Program-made: the position numbers and the translations under genes
The notes under the pieces: model-generated
What the model was told of the DNA's origin: nothing
Seen by the model: only the letters and a program-made list of their open reading frames with translations
Database searches by the model: none
NCBI GenBank assembly: GCA_002307315.1
Contig: DBTZ01000068.1
Coordinates: 7,715-71,714, forward strand
Reading direction: 5' to 3'
DNA length: 64,000 nt
DNA from: Alphaproteobacteria bacterium UBA1303
Lineage (GTDB): Bacteria; Pseudomonadota; Alphaproteobacteria; Micropepsales; Micropepsaceae
Shown: in pieces, positions 10,701-19,562 of the stretch
Numbering within the stretch: the stretch's first letter is position 1
How the letters are laid out: the number at the start of each line of letters is the position of its first letter

Positions 10701-13700
10701 AAGAGCCTGACCGCCAGCCAGATCAGCAGCCTGTCGGTAACGCAGATGTCCGCGCTCTCGACAACCGCCATCGGCGGACTGACACGGACCCAAATCGCCT
10801 CGCTTGCCGACAGTCAGCTGAGCGCGCTGACCGCAACCGAGATCGGAGCGTTCTCCGAGGACCAAGTCGCCTATCTTTCCGCCACGCAGATCGGCGCACT
10901 GACCGTCACCCAGATCGCCGGTCTGACCGGCACGCAAGTTTCCGAACTGTCCGCGACGCAGCTTGACGGCTTGACGTCGACGCAGATCAAGGCGCTGTCC
11001 AAAACGCAAATCGGCGGACTAACCGCCGAAGACATCGTTTCGGTCGGCAATACGGTTCTCGATTTGCTGACCGCCACTCAAATATCCGCGCTTTCCGCCG
11101 ACGCGACCGGCGCCATTACCGCAACGCAAATCGGCGAGTTGACGAAAACCCAACTGCGCGGGTTGACGGCCACGCAAATATCCGAACTCAACAGCAGCCA
11201 AATCGGCGCAGCATCGGCGGATCAGATTCAGTCGTTGACGGTTACCCAAATTGCCGGGCTTACGAGCGATCAGATTAAATCGCTGTCCGACACCTGGATC
11301 GACGCTCTATCGACCAGCCAACTCGCCGCCCTGACGGGAACCGCCGTCTCCGGCTTTACGTCAACGCAGATTGCCGGCTTGACGTCGACGCAATTGACGG
11401 CGTTGACCGCCACCGAAATAAGCGGCTTGACCGAAGACCAACTGGCATCGTTGACCATTACGCAAATTGCCGCGTTGTCTACGGCTCAGATAAAAGGGCT
11501 GACGGCAACCCAGATGTCGGACTTGTCGGCGTCGCAAATCGGCGCGATGACGGCGACGCAAATCGACATTCTGAGCGCAACCCAAATCGGCGGTTTGAGC
11601 AAGGACGACATTGCGGCACTGTCGTCGACGCAGCTTGCAACGCTGGCCAGCACGCAAATCGCCGCCATATCCGCCACGGCCATTGCCGGTCTTTCGACGG
11701 ATAATCTGAACAGCCTTACCTCCTTGCAGATCGGCGGCTTGTCGTCATCGCAAATTGCCTCGCTCAGCCAGGCTCAGATCAAGGCGCTGACGACGACCGA
11801 GATCAAGTTGCTGACGACCGCCCAGGTTGCCGGGTTGACCGCGGACCAAATCGAAGCCTTCGACGAAACCCAGATCGGCATTTTGTCCGCCAAACAAATA
11901 GCGGCGCTAGTCTCGTCGGGTATCGACGAGTTTTCGGCGACCGAAATTGTCTCGCTGTCCGCATCGCAGATCAACGCGCTAACGGCGGATCAGTTGGCCG
12001 CGCTATCGTCCGACACCATCAAGGCATTGACGACGACGCAGGTATCGGCAATGACCACGACGACCGTCGGCCGGCTGGCCGAAACGGAAGTTGCGGCACT
12101 GACCGAATCGCAATTGGATTCTTTGAATGCCAGCCAATTGGCGGCCATATCCGTCACTGCGATCGACGGGTTGACGGAAAGCCAGATTTCTTCGCTTGCG
12201 GACACCCAGCTTCAATCGCTGACCAAAACGCAGATTGCGGCGCTGTCGGCATCGCAGATCGCCACATTGTCGGCAACGCAACTGGCCGCGTTGACGGCAA
12301 CGCAAATCAAGAACCTTACGGCGACCGAAATTGCCGCATTGACGACCAGTCAAACCTCGACCTTAAGCGCGACAACGATCGCGCTTTTGACGGCGACGGA
12401 GATCGGCAGCCTCTCCGACGAGCAGGTTTCGGCGATGAGCGGAACGCAGCTCGCGTCGTTCTCGACGACGCAGTTCAATGCGTTGTCGCCGACGGCGATT
12501 GCCGCCATGACCAAAACGCAAATCGCTTTGCTGCAGGATACTCAGGTATTAAGTCTGACGGCCACGCAGATTGCCGCCTTGAGCATGACGCAGATCGATG
12601 CGATCTCCGACAATTTGATCGACGATTTGACCGCAACCCAAATCGCCAGCCTGTCCGATACCGGAATTGAAGGATTGTCGACGACGGACGTCGCCGCGCT
12701 GACCGCGTCGCAAATTCGCGCACTGACCGCGACGGAAATCGCCGCGTTGGTTGCGACGCAGATTGCCGCGCTGACCACAGATCAAATCGGCACCCTGACG
12801 ACGACCCAAATTGCCGCGTTGACGATGACCGAAATTGCCGCACTCACCACGACGCAAGTGGCGTTGTTCAGCACCAAACAGGTGTCGGCGATATCCGCAA
12901 CCGCCGTCGCCGGTTTGCAGAGCGATGACGTTGCCGCCCTTAATGCTACGCAATTTGCCGCCATAACGGCCACGCAAATTGCCGCCTTGACCGCGACCCA
13001 AATCAAATCGCTCACTACCACGCAGTTGAACGCCCTCAGCTCTTCGCAACTTCAAGGGTTTTCGGATACCGGTCTGGCGGCTTTGACCGCAACCCAGATA
13101 GCGGCGTTGTCGGTTACTGCGGTTCGCAGTTTAACGGCAACCGAGATTAGCGGCTTGTCGGATACGCAGATTGCGGCCCTGACCGACGGTCAGCTTGCGG
13201 TTTTGAACGCCACACAAATTTCCGCCATCACCCCAACCGCGATCGGCGGCCTGACCGGCACGGACATCGACATTCTGACCGAAACCCAACTTCGCGCCAT
13301 TTCGGCCACGGCCATCGCGGGGCTGAGTTCAACGCAAATTGCCAGCCTCGATCAAACCCAAATCGCCGAGTTGAGCGTCACGGAAGTATCGGCGATGACG
13401 GCAACCGAGGTATCCTGGCTTGCCGATACCCAACTGGGGGCGCTTTCCAAGTCGCAATTGACGTCGCTTTCGTCGTCCGGGATCGGCGGTTTGTCGGCAA
13501 CCCAAATTGGCAAGCTGACGGCCACGCAAATGTCGTATCTTGCCGCGACCCAGATTGCAGCGATCTCCGATGAGGCCATTATCGGCCTGACCCCGACGCA
13601 ATTGTCCGCGTTAACGGTGACGCAGTTTGCCAGTCTGTCGGCTACCGCGATTTCCGGCTTGAATATTACCCAGATCGAAGCGCTGTCGGCGGATGAAATC

Positions 13701-14711
13701 GCACTATTGAGTGTTACCGAGATTTCCGGTTTGACCGGCGAACAGGTTGCCATGCTGACGTCGACGCAGATTTCTGCCCTGACGACGACGCAGGTAACGG
13801 CGCTTTCGAGCGATGCGATTTCCGGGCTGACCAAGAACGAGATTGCGGCATTGGCGGCAACGCAGATTGCCGCGCTGACCGCAGCACAAGTTGCCGCGAT
13901 TTCCTCAACGTCGATCGGCGGCCTCAGCGTTACGGATTTGGCCAGCCTGACGACGACGCAATTCAAGTACATTTCGTCGACCGCCATCGGCGGACTGACG
14001 TCGACCCAGATCGCTTCGCTGTCGGCCACACAGATTGCCGCGCTGACCGCCACGGAGGTCAGCGGGCTGACGGCGGATCAGATCGGGGAACTGACGACAA
14101 CGCAGTTTGCCGCCCTGAAGGCCACGCAAATCGGGGCGCTGTCCAAGAACGCCTTGTCAGGCCTTACCGCGACCGAAATCGATAGCCTTACCGTTACCCA
14201 GATCGGCGGGCTGACCTCGACGCAAATCGGTCAACTGACGACGACGGTGATTGAAGAACTTACCGCGACGGAAATCGGCGAATTGACGGCAACGCAGCTT
14301 ACCGCGCTTGTTCGCGTACAACTTCGTTCGCTATCGACGACGCAACTCGACTTGTTGACGATGACCCAAATCGAAGCATTGACGCCCACGCAAATCGGCA
14401 ATCTATCGGTCGAACAGCTCGAGTCGCTGGACACCACGCAGTTCAATGTGTTGACGGCAACGCAGTTTTCCACCATGACGGCATCGCAATTCGCCAGCTT
14501 TACGTCGACGTTGTATAATGAACTGAATGCGGCCCAGCTTGGGAATATCACCACCACCACGATGTCCGCACTTTCGACGACCTTCCTCGAAGCGTTGACG
14601 GCTGTACAAATCGACGGGTTCAGTGCAGCGCAAATCGCGTCGATTTCGAGCACGACCTATCAGGCACTGGACAGCACAACCCTGGCGTACCTGTCGCAAG
14701 CCGTGCTCTGA
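7728..14711 (+). CDS. giant eight-residue-repeat protein (2327 aa)
   Basis: After about 20 Ser-rich residues (MVSSISSFSSSSAYVAS) the whole protein is about 285 tandem copies of an octapeptide, consensus L-[ST]-x-[TS]-[QE]-[IL]-x-[AG] (for example LTATQIAA). The repeats run to the C-terminus with little decay. Only one cysteine is seen (QIACLTTS). There is no Sec or Tat signal, no RTX nonapeptide and no transmembrane segment. T-x-T-Q/E looks like a helix capping box, so a short-helix solenoid is one possible fold; a beta solenoid is another. DNA copies have diverged, although ACGCAAATC recurs often. The start has only a weak upstream GGGAC. Comparable LTxxQI repeat proteins occur in other alphaproteobacteria; surface or matrix use is a guess. 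Confidence 0.9.
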   Translation: MVSSISSFSSSSAYVASLNKTNINSLTTTDLDAFTAEDIGELSGTQLTYLSTKQISSLDPTQLSGITDNQIVYLSAEQIRVLNADQIDALGVDEIKALSATQLRTLTATEIGALTSEQFAALSASQISWLTTGQIKGLTSTEIAALSTDQLAGLAATQIAVLSTTQMDALTDTLVGLLSGTQISALTATQIKDLSTEQIESLAVTQLPSLSAAQIRALTTTGFLTLSAEQLAALTETQIAGLTATQIKALGAEQIDALGSTQLAALTKTELKYLTATQVDELSAEQISYFTSTQIGAFATTIIASLDSSQFATLTETQIGGLTKTQIKALTTTEISTLSVTQVAALNAALISALNKTAILALSDDQIAALTETQISGFLSAQIAALTDTQLGELSASQIAALSAAQIKGLSTTDIGLLSDDQWTALTATQIAALTATQIKSLDRDRIAALTTTQISGLTAAGLSQLKTTQVSYLSADQIGLLSATQIKGLSATAIAVLDSDQIAALTVSQIAALTTTQLKGISADEIVKFSESQLEAFTGKQMSGFTTTIIQTLVSEYIDVLTATQISGLTALQIKNLSIDQIGGLSETQIAALTATQVKSLTATEISALDDSQIVALTTTQVAAFASTQIQALSEDQIGQLTSSQFSALTATEIGYLTATQVAGLTTTQISALTTTQLGRITATGIAALSATQFAQLGTTGIGTLSTTQTRGISANDVAMLSDEQLATLSKGQIACLTTSAIAGLTAEQIALLSSTQFSGLTKAQIGSLSETQIQALSTTQITLLSTTQISGLDASDVANLTVTQLGAFSKIQIAALSTRAVSGLTGTQLTTLSTEDLLALTATEIAALSTDQIDYLSGDQIGLLTTAQVRGLTATEIASLDITQIAALGEKQIAVLTAAQIGGLTADGMAALSSTQLGTLSKTQISYLTSTALSGMTATAIAALAATQIAGLTATQINAFSTTQIQSLAVSQLASLTATQIKGLSDEDVKSLTASQISSLSVTQMSALSTTAIGGLTRTQIASLADSQLSALTATEIGAFSEDQVAYLSATQIGALTVTQIAGLTGTQVSELSATQLDGLTSTQIKALSKTQIGGLTAEDIVSVGNTVLDLLTATQISALSADATGAITATQIGELTKTQLRGLTATQISELNSSQIGAASADQIQSLTVTQIAGLTSDQIKSLSDTWIDALSTSQLAALTGTAVSGFTSTQIAGLTSTQLTALTATEISGLTEDQLASLTITQIAALSTAQIKGLTATQMSDLSASQIGAMTATQIDILSATQIGGLSKDDIAALSSTQLATLASTQIAAISATAIAGLSTDNLNSLTSLQIGGLSSSQIASLSQAQIKALTTTEIKLLTTAQVAGLTADQIEAFDETQIGILSAKQIAALVSSGIDEFSATEIVSLSASQINALTADQLAALSSDTIKALTTTQVSAMTTTTVGRLAETEVAALTESQLDSLNASQLAAISVTAIDGLTESQISSLADTQLQSLTKTQIAALSASQIATLSATQLAALTATQIKNLTATEIAALTTSQTSTLSATTIALLTATEIGSLSDEQVSAMSGTQLASFSTTQFNALSPTAIAAMTKTQIALLQDTQVLSLTATQIAALSMTQIDAISDNLIDDLTATQIASLSDTGIEGLSTTDVAALTASQIRALTATEIAALVATQIAALTTDQIGTLTTTQIAALTMTEIAALTTTQVALFSTKQVSAISATAVAGLQSDDVAALNATQFAAITATQIAALTATQIKSLTTTQLNALSSSQLQGFSDTGLAALTATQIAALSVTAVRSLTATEISGLSDTQIAALTDGQLAVLNATQISAITPTAIGGLTGTDIDILTETQLRAISATAIAGLSSTQIASLDQTQIAELSVTEVSAMTATEVSWLADTQLGALSKSQLTSLSSSGIGGLSATQIGKLTATQMSYLAATQIAAISDEAIIGLTPTQLSALTVTQFASLSATAISGLNITQIEALSADEIALLSVTEISGLTGEQVAMLTSTQISALTTTQVTALSSDAISGLTKNEIAALAATQIAALTAAQVAAISSTSIGGLSVTDLASLTTTQFKYISSTAIGGLTSTQIASLSATQIAALTATEVSGLTADQIGELTTTQFAALKATQIGALSKNALSGLTATEIDSLTVTQIGGLTSTQIGQLTTTVIEELTATEIGELTATQLTALVRVQLRSLSTTQLDLLTMTQIEALTPTQIGNLSVEQLESLDTTQFNVLTATQFSTMTASQFASFTSTLYNELNAAQLGNITTTTMSALSTTFLEALTAVQIDGFSAAQIASISSTTYQALDSTTLAYLSQAVL

Positions 14712-14716
14712 ACGCT

Positions 14717-15175
14717 TTATTCCCAGCCTAGCCAGGCGATCGCCTCGTGGTAATCGACGAAGGCGCGGCATTCGATCGGCGCAAAGAAGATCGCCATGCT
14801 CTTGGTCAGCAATTCGCCCTGCATATCGGACCACAGATATGCCGCCTTGGACGGTTGCGGCTTCATTCCCGGTATCATCGAATGATCGCGCTTGACGTAA
14901 TCCCAGTCCAGCGAACCGGTATAGCGCGAAAAATCGAGCAGCAACCCGGTCCCCACACTTGACATGCCGTCCGCCTTCGCCAGTTGCAGCGCCTCCTGCA
15001 CCTGGTAAGGGGTCGCCTCGCCGACGAAGACGACGTGGCAGCGGTTTTCCTGCATGAGCAGAAAAGTGCGGGCATCCGGCGGGCCAACGGCATAGACATG
15101 CGCTGCCGGATATTTGGCGGTCAGTTGCGCAACGAAGACATCGACGGAAGAAACATAGGGCTCGACAATCAGCAC
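14717..15175 (-). CDS. SpoIIAA/STAS-like domain protein, paralogue of 16437-16892
   Basis: A 152-residue protein that ends FVDYHEAIAWLGWE. It aligns over its last 100 or so residues with the protein at 16437-16892: shared features are YTGSLDW/FTGALDW, a central lysine/asparagine stretch and the terminal AWLGWE. The pattern, including a basic residue near the end followed by a helix, resembles SpoIIAA-like (STAS fold) domains, which I give as a probable family only. The start used is GTG; the N-terminus (VLIVEPY) looks as if it might begin earlier. The gene converges on the giant repeat gene with five bases between them. Confidence 0.7.
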   Translation of the reverse strand: MLIVEPYVSSVDVFVAQLTAKYPAAHVYAVGPPDARTFLLMQENRCHVVFVGEATPYQVQEALQLAKADGMSSVGTGLLLDFSRYTGSLDWDYVKRDHSMIPGMKPQPSKAAYLWSDMQGELLTKSMAIFFAPIECRAFVDYHEAIAWLGWE

Positions 15176-15359
15176 GGGACGCGTTCCACTTGGCGGTCCC
15201 CCAGTGGATAATCGACGCTTCTCCCCCCGCGTGCAACGCCATACTGCGATTTACGGCTACCCGAATTCGCCCAATTTGTTAATGCGTAAATACATCGTAT
15301 ACGAATAATCGCAATAGAATATACCGCACCGCCGAGGCTCGCCCTCAGATTGTATGCCG

Positions 15360-15977
15360 TCAGGGCATCGGCGCATTTTGGGCCGGCGGCGCCTCGGTCG
15401 GGGGGGCCGACGGCGGGGCGAACCGGCCGATCGTCACCTTGACGATCTTAACCGGCGTCTTCGGCATGGCATCGGGGAAAGGCCCCTTGCCGCCGCCGAG
15501 CGCCACCTTGGCGATGGCGTCGACTACGTCCATGCCGCCGATCACCGCCCCGAAGACCGCATACCCGGTGGTCCCCGGCACATCCTGCGGCTTGGGATCG
15601 AGCGGCGTGTTGTCGGCCAGATCGACGAAAAACTCGGCCTGGGCGCTGGCCGGTTTGTCGGCGCGCGCCATCGCTACCGCGCCGCGAACGTTTTTGAGGC
15701 CGTTCGCGCTTTCCAGCGGGATGGCCGCGCGCAATTTCCGCCCGTTTCCCTTGGCATCGACGCTGCCCATCTGCACCACGAATCCGGGCACCACGCGATA
15801 GACCACGGTGCCGTTGAAATGGCCGGATTTGGCGTAGGCAACGAAGTTGGCGACCGTTTTAGGCGCATGTTCCGCATCGAGCGCGATCACGATGTCGCCC
15901 ATCGAGGTTTCGATCTTCGCCTCGTCGGCAAAAGCGGGGGCGGCGAGCAGCAGCAGGGCGGTAACCAGACGTTTCAT
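15360..15977 (-). CDS. periplasmic peptidyl-prolyl cis-trans isomerase, cyclophilin type
   Basis: A 205-residue cyclophilin with a Sec signal (MKRLVTALLLLAAPAFA). The core motifs are ETSMGDIVIALDAEHAPKTV, FNGTVVYRVVPGFVVQMG, and AQAEFFVDLADNTPLD, which carry the usual active-site Arg, Phe and Gln positions. It speeds proline isomerisation during protein folding in the periplasm. A proline/alanine-rich tail follows the domain. The ATG at 15977 is chosen because the signal peptide begins there. It is divergent from panD. Confidence 0.9.
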   Translation of the reverse strand: MKRLVTALLLLAAPAFADEAKIETSMGDIVIALDAEHAPKTVANFVAYAKSGHFNGTVVYRVVPGFVVQMGSVDAKGNGRKLRAAIPLESANGLKNVRGAVAMARADKPASAQAEFFVDLADNTPLDPKPQDVPGTTGYAVFGAVIGGMDVVDAIAKVALGGGKGPFPDAMPKTPVKIVKVTIGRFAPPSAPPTEAPPAQNAPMP

Positions 15978-16091
15978 GGCAAATTCCCGTATTTCTTCCG
16001 ATGGTACCATGCCGTCTTGCCGCCACAAAGCGCGGCGAGATGACCGCGTCTTTGCCTGGACTTCTCGGCGGCAGACAAATAAAATTGCGCC

Positions 16092-16433
16092 ATGATCCTT
16101 ACTATGATGAAAGCCAAGCTGCATCGGGCCACGGTTACCCAATGCGACCTCAACTACGAAGGCTCGATCTCGATCGATGCCGCGCTGATGGAGGCGTCCG
16201 GCATTCTGCCGAACGAGCAGGTGGACGTGCTCGACATCATGAACGGCGAGCGCTTCACCACCTATGCGATTCCGGCAGCATCCGGCGTGATCGGCATCAA
16301 CGGCGCGGCGGCGCGGCTGTGTCAGCCGGGGGATCTCGTTATCGTCATCGCCTTCGCCCAAATGAACGAAGAAGAAGCCAAGGCGCTTCGGCCGAAGGTT
16401 CTGCTGCTCGATGCCGCCAACCGGCAGGTCTGA
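16092..16433 (+). CDS. panD: aspartate 1-decarboxylase
   Basis: Makes beta-alanine from aspartate for pantothenate and CoA. The 113-residue proenzyme begins MILTMMKAKLHRATVTQCDL, and Gly24-Ser25 in YEGSIS is the self-cleavage site that yields the pyruvoyl group, at the same number as in E. coli PanD. This agreement supports the start at 16092. The C-terminal part contains the family's GDLVIVIAFAQM and KVLLLD segments. It converges on the SpoIIAA-like gene, with three bases between the stops. Confidence 0.95.
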   Translation: MILTMMKAKLHRATVTQCDLNYEGSISIDAALMEASGILPNEQVDVLDIMNGERFTTYAIPAASGVIGINGAAARLCQPGDLVIVIAFAQMNEEEAKALRPKVLLLDAANRQV

Positions 16434-16436
16434 CAT

Positions 16437-16892
16437 TCATTCCCAGCCCAGCCAGGCCAGCGCCTCCGCCCCGGTCGCAAAAGCGCGGTGCTCGGTTTTG
16501 GAAAACAGCGCCGAATTGATCTTGGTCAGCGCCGCAGTGATGTCGTCGCGCACCACATAGGCGTTTTTGTTGGTGGCGGTATTGCCCTTGGGCATGACCT
16601 CACCGATCTGCGGAATCACCCGCCAATCCAACGCGCCGGTGAAGGGCAGCATGTCGACATAGGCGGAGAAATCGTCGCTGACGATGACGCCGGCCTCTTT
16701 GGCGTCGTTAATGACGCCCACGATCTGCGCACCCTCGCATTCGCCCTCGAAGACGAAATACATGCGTCGCGACGCAACCGCCAAGACGACCCGCGCCCCC
16801 TTGTCGCCCCGTACGAATATCCGCATCCCCGCATGGGCACGGGCGAAACTCGCCAGTGCGCCATCGGCTTCCTCCGGTCGCAAGATCTCCAT
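16437..16892 (-). CDS. SpoIIAA/STAS-like domain protein
   Basis: A 151-residue protein (MEILRPEEADGALASFARAH) related to the protein at 14717-15175, with the same FTGALDW motif, lysine/asparagine region and AWLGWE end. The ATG at 16892 is preceded by GGAGGG, which decides the start over longer readings. It may be a small lipid-binding or regulatory STAS-fold protein; no partner is visible. The two paralogues bracket the cyclophilin and panD genes. Confidence 0.75.
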   Translation of the reverse strand: MEILRPEEADGALASFARAHAGMRIFVRGDKGARVVLAVASRRMYFVFEGECEGAQIVGVINDAKEAGVIVSDDFSAYVDMLPFTGALDWRVIPQIGEVMPKGNTATNKNAYVVRDDITAALTKINSALFSKTEHRAFATGAEALAWLGWE

Positions 16893-16972
16893 TTTCCCTC
16901 CGACGTCGGCGCCGGCCGTTGCCACCCAACCCGTCGCCGCCCAAGTACGCCGTTTCAATACGCAAGCCTGCT

Positions 16973-17061
16973 TGGTGGCCCCGGTCGGACTCGAACCGAC
17001 ACATCCCTTTCGGAACTACGGATTTTAAGTCCGTTGCGTCTACCGGTTCCGCCACGGGGCC
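16973..17061 (-). tRNA. tRNA-Leu (UAA anticodon)
   Basis: The minus strand folds as a class II tRNA: acceptor GGCCCCG/CGGGGCC, D stem GCGG, anticodon loop CTTAAAA with UAA, a long variable arm, T arm with GGTTCGAGTCC, and an encoded CCA. Length is 89 bases, as expected for leucine tRNA. Confidence 0.96.
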
Positions 17062-17225
17062 AAGAATGCGGATACAAAAGAATCCGCCGTAGAGGCCACG
17101 TCAAGCGTCAATTCTTGCTCGCGGCCGGACATAAAATCCCGTATTAGTTTAGCAAACCTATTTAATTACAACCACTAGAAGAACTCGTTCGAAAAAACAC
17201 TTTATTTACAACATGTTGATTGTTA

Positions 17226-17253
17226 TTGACAGCACAGGACCGGCGACTATAGT
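17226..17253 (+). promoter_or_regulatory. sigma-70 promoter of rpsD
   Basis: TTGACA (17226-17231), 16-base spacer, TATAGT (17248-17253), giving a start near 17260 and a leader of about 34 bases before rpsD. Near-consensus, as expected for a ribosomal protein gene. Confidence 0.85.
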
Positions 17254-17293
17254 GCGCGGCCTTGAATATGCCGTTAAACCGATTGGACCAGTC

Positions 17294-17908
17294 ATGAGCA
17301 AGCGCGTATCCGCAAAATTCAAACTCGACCGCCGCATGGGCGAAAGCGTCTGGGGACGCGGCAAGAGCCCGGTCAACAAGCGCTCCTACGGTCCGGGTCA
17401 GCACGGCCAGCGCCGCGCCAAGAAGCTGTCGGACTACGGCACGCAGTTGATGGCCAAGCAGAAGCTGAAAGGCTACTACGGCAATATCACCGAGCGGCAG
17501 TTCCGCAAATATTATCAAGAAGCGGTACGGCGCCCGGGCGACACCGGCGAGAATATGATCGGTCTATTGGAGCGCCGGCTCGATGCCGTGGTTTATCGCG
17601 CCAAGTTCGCGATCAGCCCGTTCGCCGCCCGTCAGTTGGTTTCGCACGGCCACGTCAAGGTCAACGGCAAGCGGGTGACCATTGCCTCCTATCAGATCCG
17701 CGAAAGCGACACCATCGAGCTTACGGCCAAGGCCCGCGAAATGGCGGTGGTGCTGGAGGCGGCGAGAAGCCCCGAGCGCGACACCCCGGATTATCTTGAG
17801 GTCGAAGAGGGCAAGTCGGCCAAGTTCCTGCGTACCCCCCATTTGTCCGATGTGCCTTACGCCGCGCAGATGCAGCCGCATCTGATCGTCGAATTCTATT
17901 CGCGGTAA
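17294..17908 (+). CDS. rpsD: 30S ribosomal protein S4
   Basis: S4 binds 16S rRNA early in assembly of the small subunit. The 204 residues start MSKRVSAKFKLDRRMGESVW, the alphaproteobacterial form, which lacks the N-terminal zinc cysteines. The S4 RNA-binding domain (RLDAVVYRAKFAISPFAARQ, then LVSHGHVKVNGK) is in the middle and the protein ends in IVEFYSR. A strong promoter (17226-17253) and a terminator (17934-17968) flank it, so it is a single-gene unit. Confidence 0.97.
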   Translation: MSKRVSAKFKLDRRMGESVWGRGKSPVNKRSYGPGQHGQRRAKKLSDYGTQLMAKQKLKGYYGNITERQFRKYYQEAVRRPGDTGENMIGLLERRLDAVVYRAKFAISPFAARQLVSHGHVKVNGKRVTIASYQIRESDTIELTAKAREMAVVLEAARSPERDTPDYLEVEEGKSAKFLRTPHLSDVPYAAQMQPHLIVEFYSR

Positions 17909-17933
17909 TCCTTACCCGCATCCCAATGCCGCA

Positions 17934-17968
17934 AAGGCCGTGGTATTATTCCACGGCCTTTTGCTTTT
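17934..17968 (+). terminator. rho-independent terminator after rpsD
   Basis: 10-bp stem AAGGCCGTGG/CCACGGCCTT with a 7-base loop, followed by TTGCTTTT. It lies within 15 bases of the next start codon, so the next gene must be read from a promoter inside or before this structure, or by read-through. Confidence 0.88.
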
Positions 17969-17978
17969 GGAGCCCCCG

Positions 17979-19175
17979 ATGGTTTCGCGACGCAATATGA
18001 TTGCATGCGGCATCGGCACCGGCGTGTTGGCCGCGTTGGGGTATCGCGCATTCGACCGCGGCGTCTTTTCCGCCGGCCAAGGCGAGGCCTATCGAGCCTG
18101 GAGCGAATGGCAGGGGATAGCGGGAGAAATGCCGGCGAAACGGCCGATCCACGCCGCCATTCTGGCGGCCAACGCGCATAACACGCAACCGTGGATTTTC
18201 GAGCCGGGCGAAGATGCGATCACGCTCTATGCCGATCTTTCCCGCCATATCGGCACCGCCGATCCGTTCCGCCGCGAGCTTTACGCCAGCCTCGGCTGCG
18301 CCTTGGCAAATCTGAAATTGGCTTTTCCGGATTACGATGTTTTTCCCGCCAGACAATGGAACCATGACCGGCTCGAAATTTCGCGGGACGAGACGCCGGT
18401 TGCCGCACAACGGCTCGAAATCCGACGCCACGACGTCGGCGCAACGGTCGAACTCTTTCCTGCGCTACGCCACGCTATTCCGCACCGGCATACCAACCGC
18501 GGCCCCTATCGGCCGGATCGGCAACTGCCCAACCTCGGCGATATCTTCTATGCGTCGGAAAACGGCATCGACGGCGTCGCCATTTTCGATCCCGGTGCCA
18601 AGCGCGAACTCGGCGCCCTGATCGTCGAAGCGACCGAGCGTTTCGTCGCCGATTCGGAGATGTCGGCCGACAGCGCCCGCTGGTTCCGCACCGGCCGAAA
18701 GGAAATCGAACGAAACCGCGACGGCATCACCACCGACACCGCCGGCCTTTCGCCGGTGGTAAACGCCGTGGCCAAGCTGATGCCCGATCAGAATGCCGAA
18801 ACCGCCGACCGCTACTGGCTGGCGGCGACGCGCGACGTGCAGATACCCACCGCCGCCGCTTTCGGCGTCATTTTCTGCACCGACCGTCTGGAGCGCGACC
18901 AGGCGATCTTCGCCGGCGAGCGGTGGCAGCGTTCGCATCTTTGGCTGACGACACTCGGCCTTGCCGCACAGCCGCTCAACCAGCCGATCGAGATCATGGA
19001 TCGCGACCATCAGCTCGGCCGCAGCAACGACTATGCCAAAGACATCCGCAAGATTGCCGGCGTTCGAAACGGCGATCCCGCCTTTATCTTCCGCCTCGGC
19101 TACGGCACACGCGAAGCGCCGGCCTCGGCGCGGCGGCGGTTCGGCGACGTGCTGATGCGCAACCGTTATGCCTGA
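17979..19175 (+). CDS. Acg-family nitroreductase-like protein with Tat-type signal
   Basis: A 398-residue protein of the Acg group, a double-length relative of FMN nitroreductases. It begins MVSRRNMIACGIGTGVLAAL, with twin arginines and a hydrophobic stretch typical of Tat export. Family signatures are AILAANAHNTQPWIF near residue 65, HRHTNRGPY in the middle, and FRLGYGTRE near the end. Acg proteins are thought to bind or store flavin; no substrate is known. The stop overlaps the end of convergent grxD by ten bases. The ATG at 17979 is used because the Tat motif starts there. Confidence 0.8.
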   Translation: MVSRRNMIACGIGTGVLAALGYRAFDRGVFSAGQGEAYRAWSEWQGIAGEMPAKRPIHAAILAANAHNTQPWIFEPGEDAITLYADLSRHIGTADPFRRELYASLGCALANLKLAFPDYDVFPARQWNHDRLEISRDETPVAAQRLEIRRHDVGATVELFPALRHAIPHRHTNRGPYRPDRQLPNLGDIFYASENGIDGVAIFDPGAKRELGALIVEATERFVADSEMSADSARWFRTGRKEIERNRDGITTDTAGLSPVVNAVAKLMPDQNAETADRYWLAATRDVQIPTAAAFGVIFCTDRLERDQAIFAGERWQRSHLWLTTLGLAAQPLNQPIEIMDRDHQLGRSNDYAKDIRKIAGVRNGDPAFIFRLGYGTREAPASARRRFGDVLMRNRYA

Positions 19176-19495
19176 TGGGCGATGCCCTTCTCCGCCAGAA
19201 GCGCCGCAAGTTCGCCACTCTTGTACTTTTCCCGCACGATATCGCAGCCGCCGACGAATTCGCCTTTCACATACAGTTGCGGCAACGTCGGCCAATTGGC
19301 AAATTCCTTGACGCCCTGACGCAAGTCGGGATCGTCCAAGATATTGATGCCTTTGAAACTTACGCCAAGGCGATCCAACACCTTGACCACCGCCGCCGAA
19401 AACCCGCACGTCGGCGCTTGCGGCGAGCCTTTCATGTAAAGCACCACGTCGTTGGCGGCGATTTCTTCGGCGATGCGAACTGCGATGTCGGTCAT
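19166..19495 (-). CDS. grxD: monothiol glutaredoxin, CGFS type
   Basis: 109 residues with active site PTCGFS (Cys30) and the glutathione-binding WPTLPQLYVKGEFVGGCDI segment. Class II glutaredoxins hold a [2Fe-2S] cluster with glutathione and hand it on, often with a BolA partner such as the one at 1633-1875. It is convergent with the Acg-like gene. The ATG at 19495 follows an AGGAGAGC-like site. Confidence 0.95.
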   Translation of the reverse strand: MTDIAVRIAEEIAANDVVLYMKGSPQAPTCGFSAAVVKVLDRLGVSFKGINILDDPDLRQGVKEFANWPTLPQLYVKGEFVGGCDIVREKYKSGELAALLAEKGIAHQA

Positions 19496-19562
19496 ACCGC
19501 TCTCCTGTAGAACCGCTCTTAAATAAGAATAATTCTAGGGCTGGTCAAGCCTCGATGCGGCA

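Noticed and set aside
7746..14653. Many overlapping leftward frames rich in Arg, Gly and Leu opposite the giant gene
   Set aside because: They are reverse-strand shadows of the repeated DNA of the 2327-residue gene; no start signals and no recognisable family.
7728..14711. Could the regular repeats be a CRISPR array?
   Set aside because: The repeat is a 24-base coding unit without unique spacers or flanking cas genes, and it stays in one open frame.
19166..19495. bolA-grxD as one operon
   Set aside because: The two genes are about 17 kb apart here, so no shared transcript is possible even though their products often act together.
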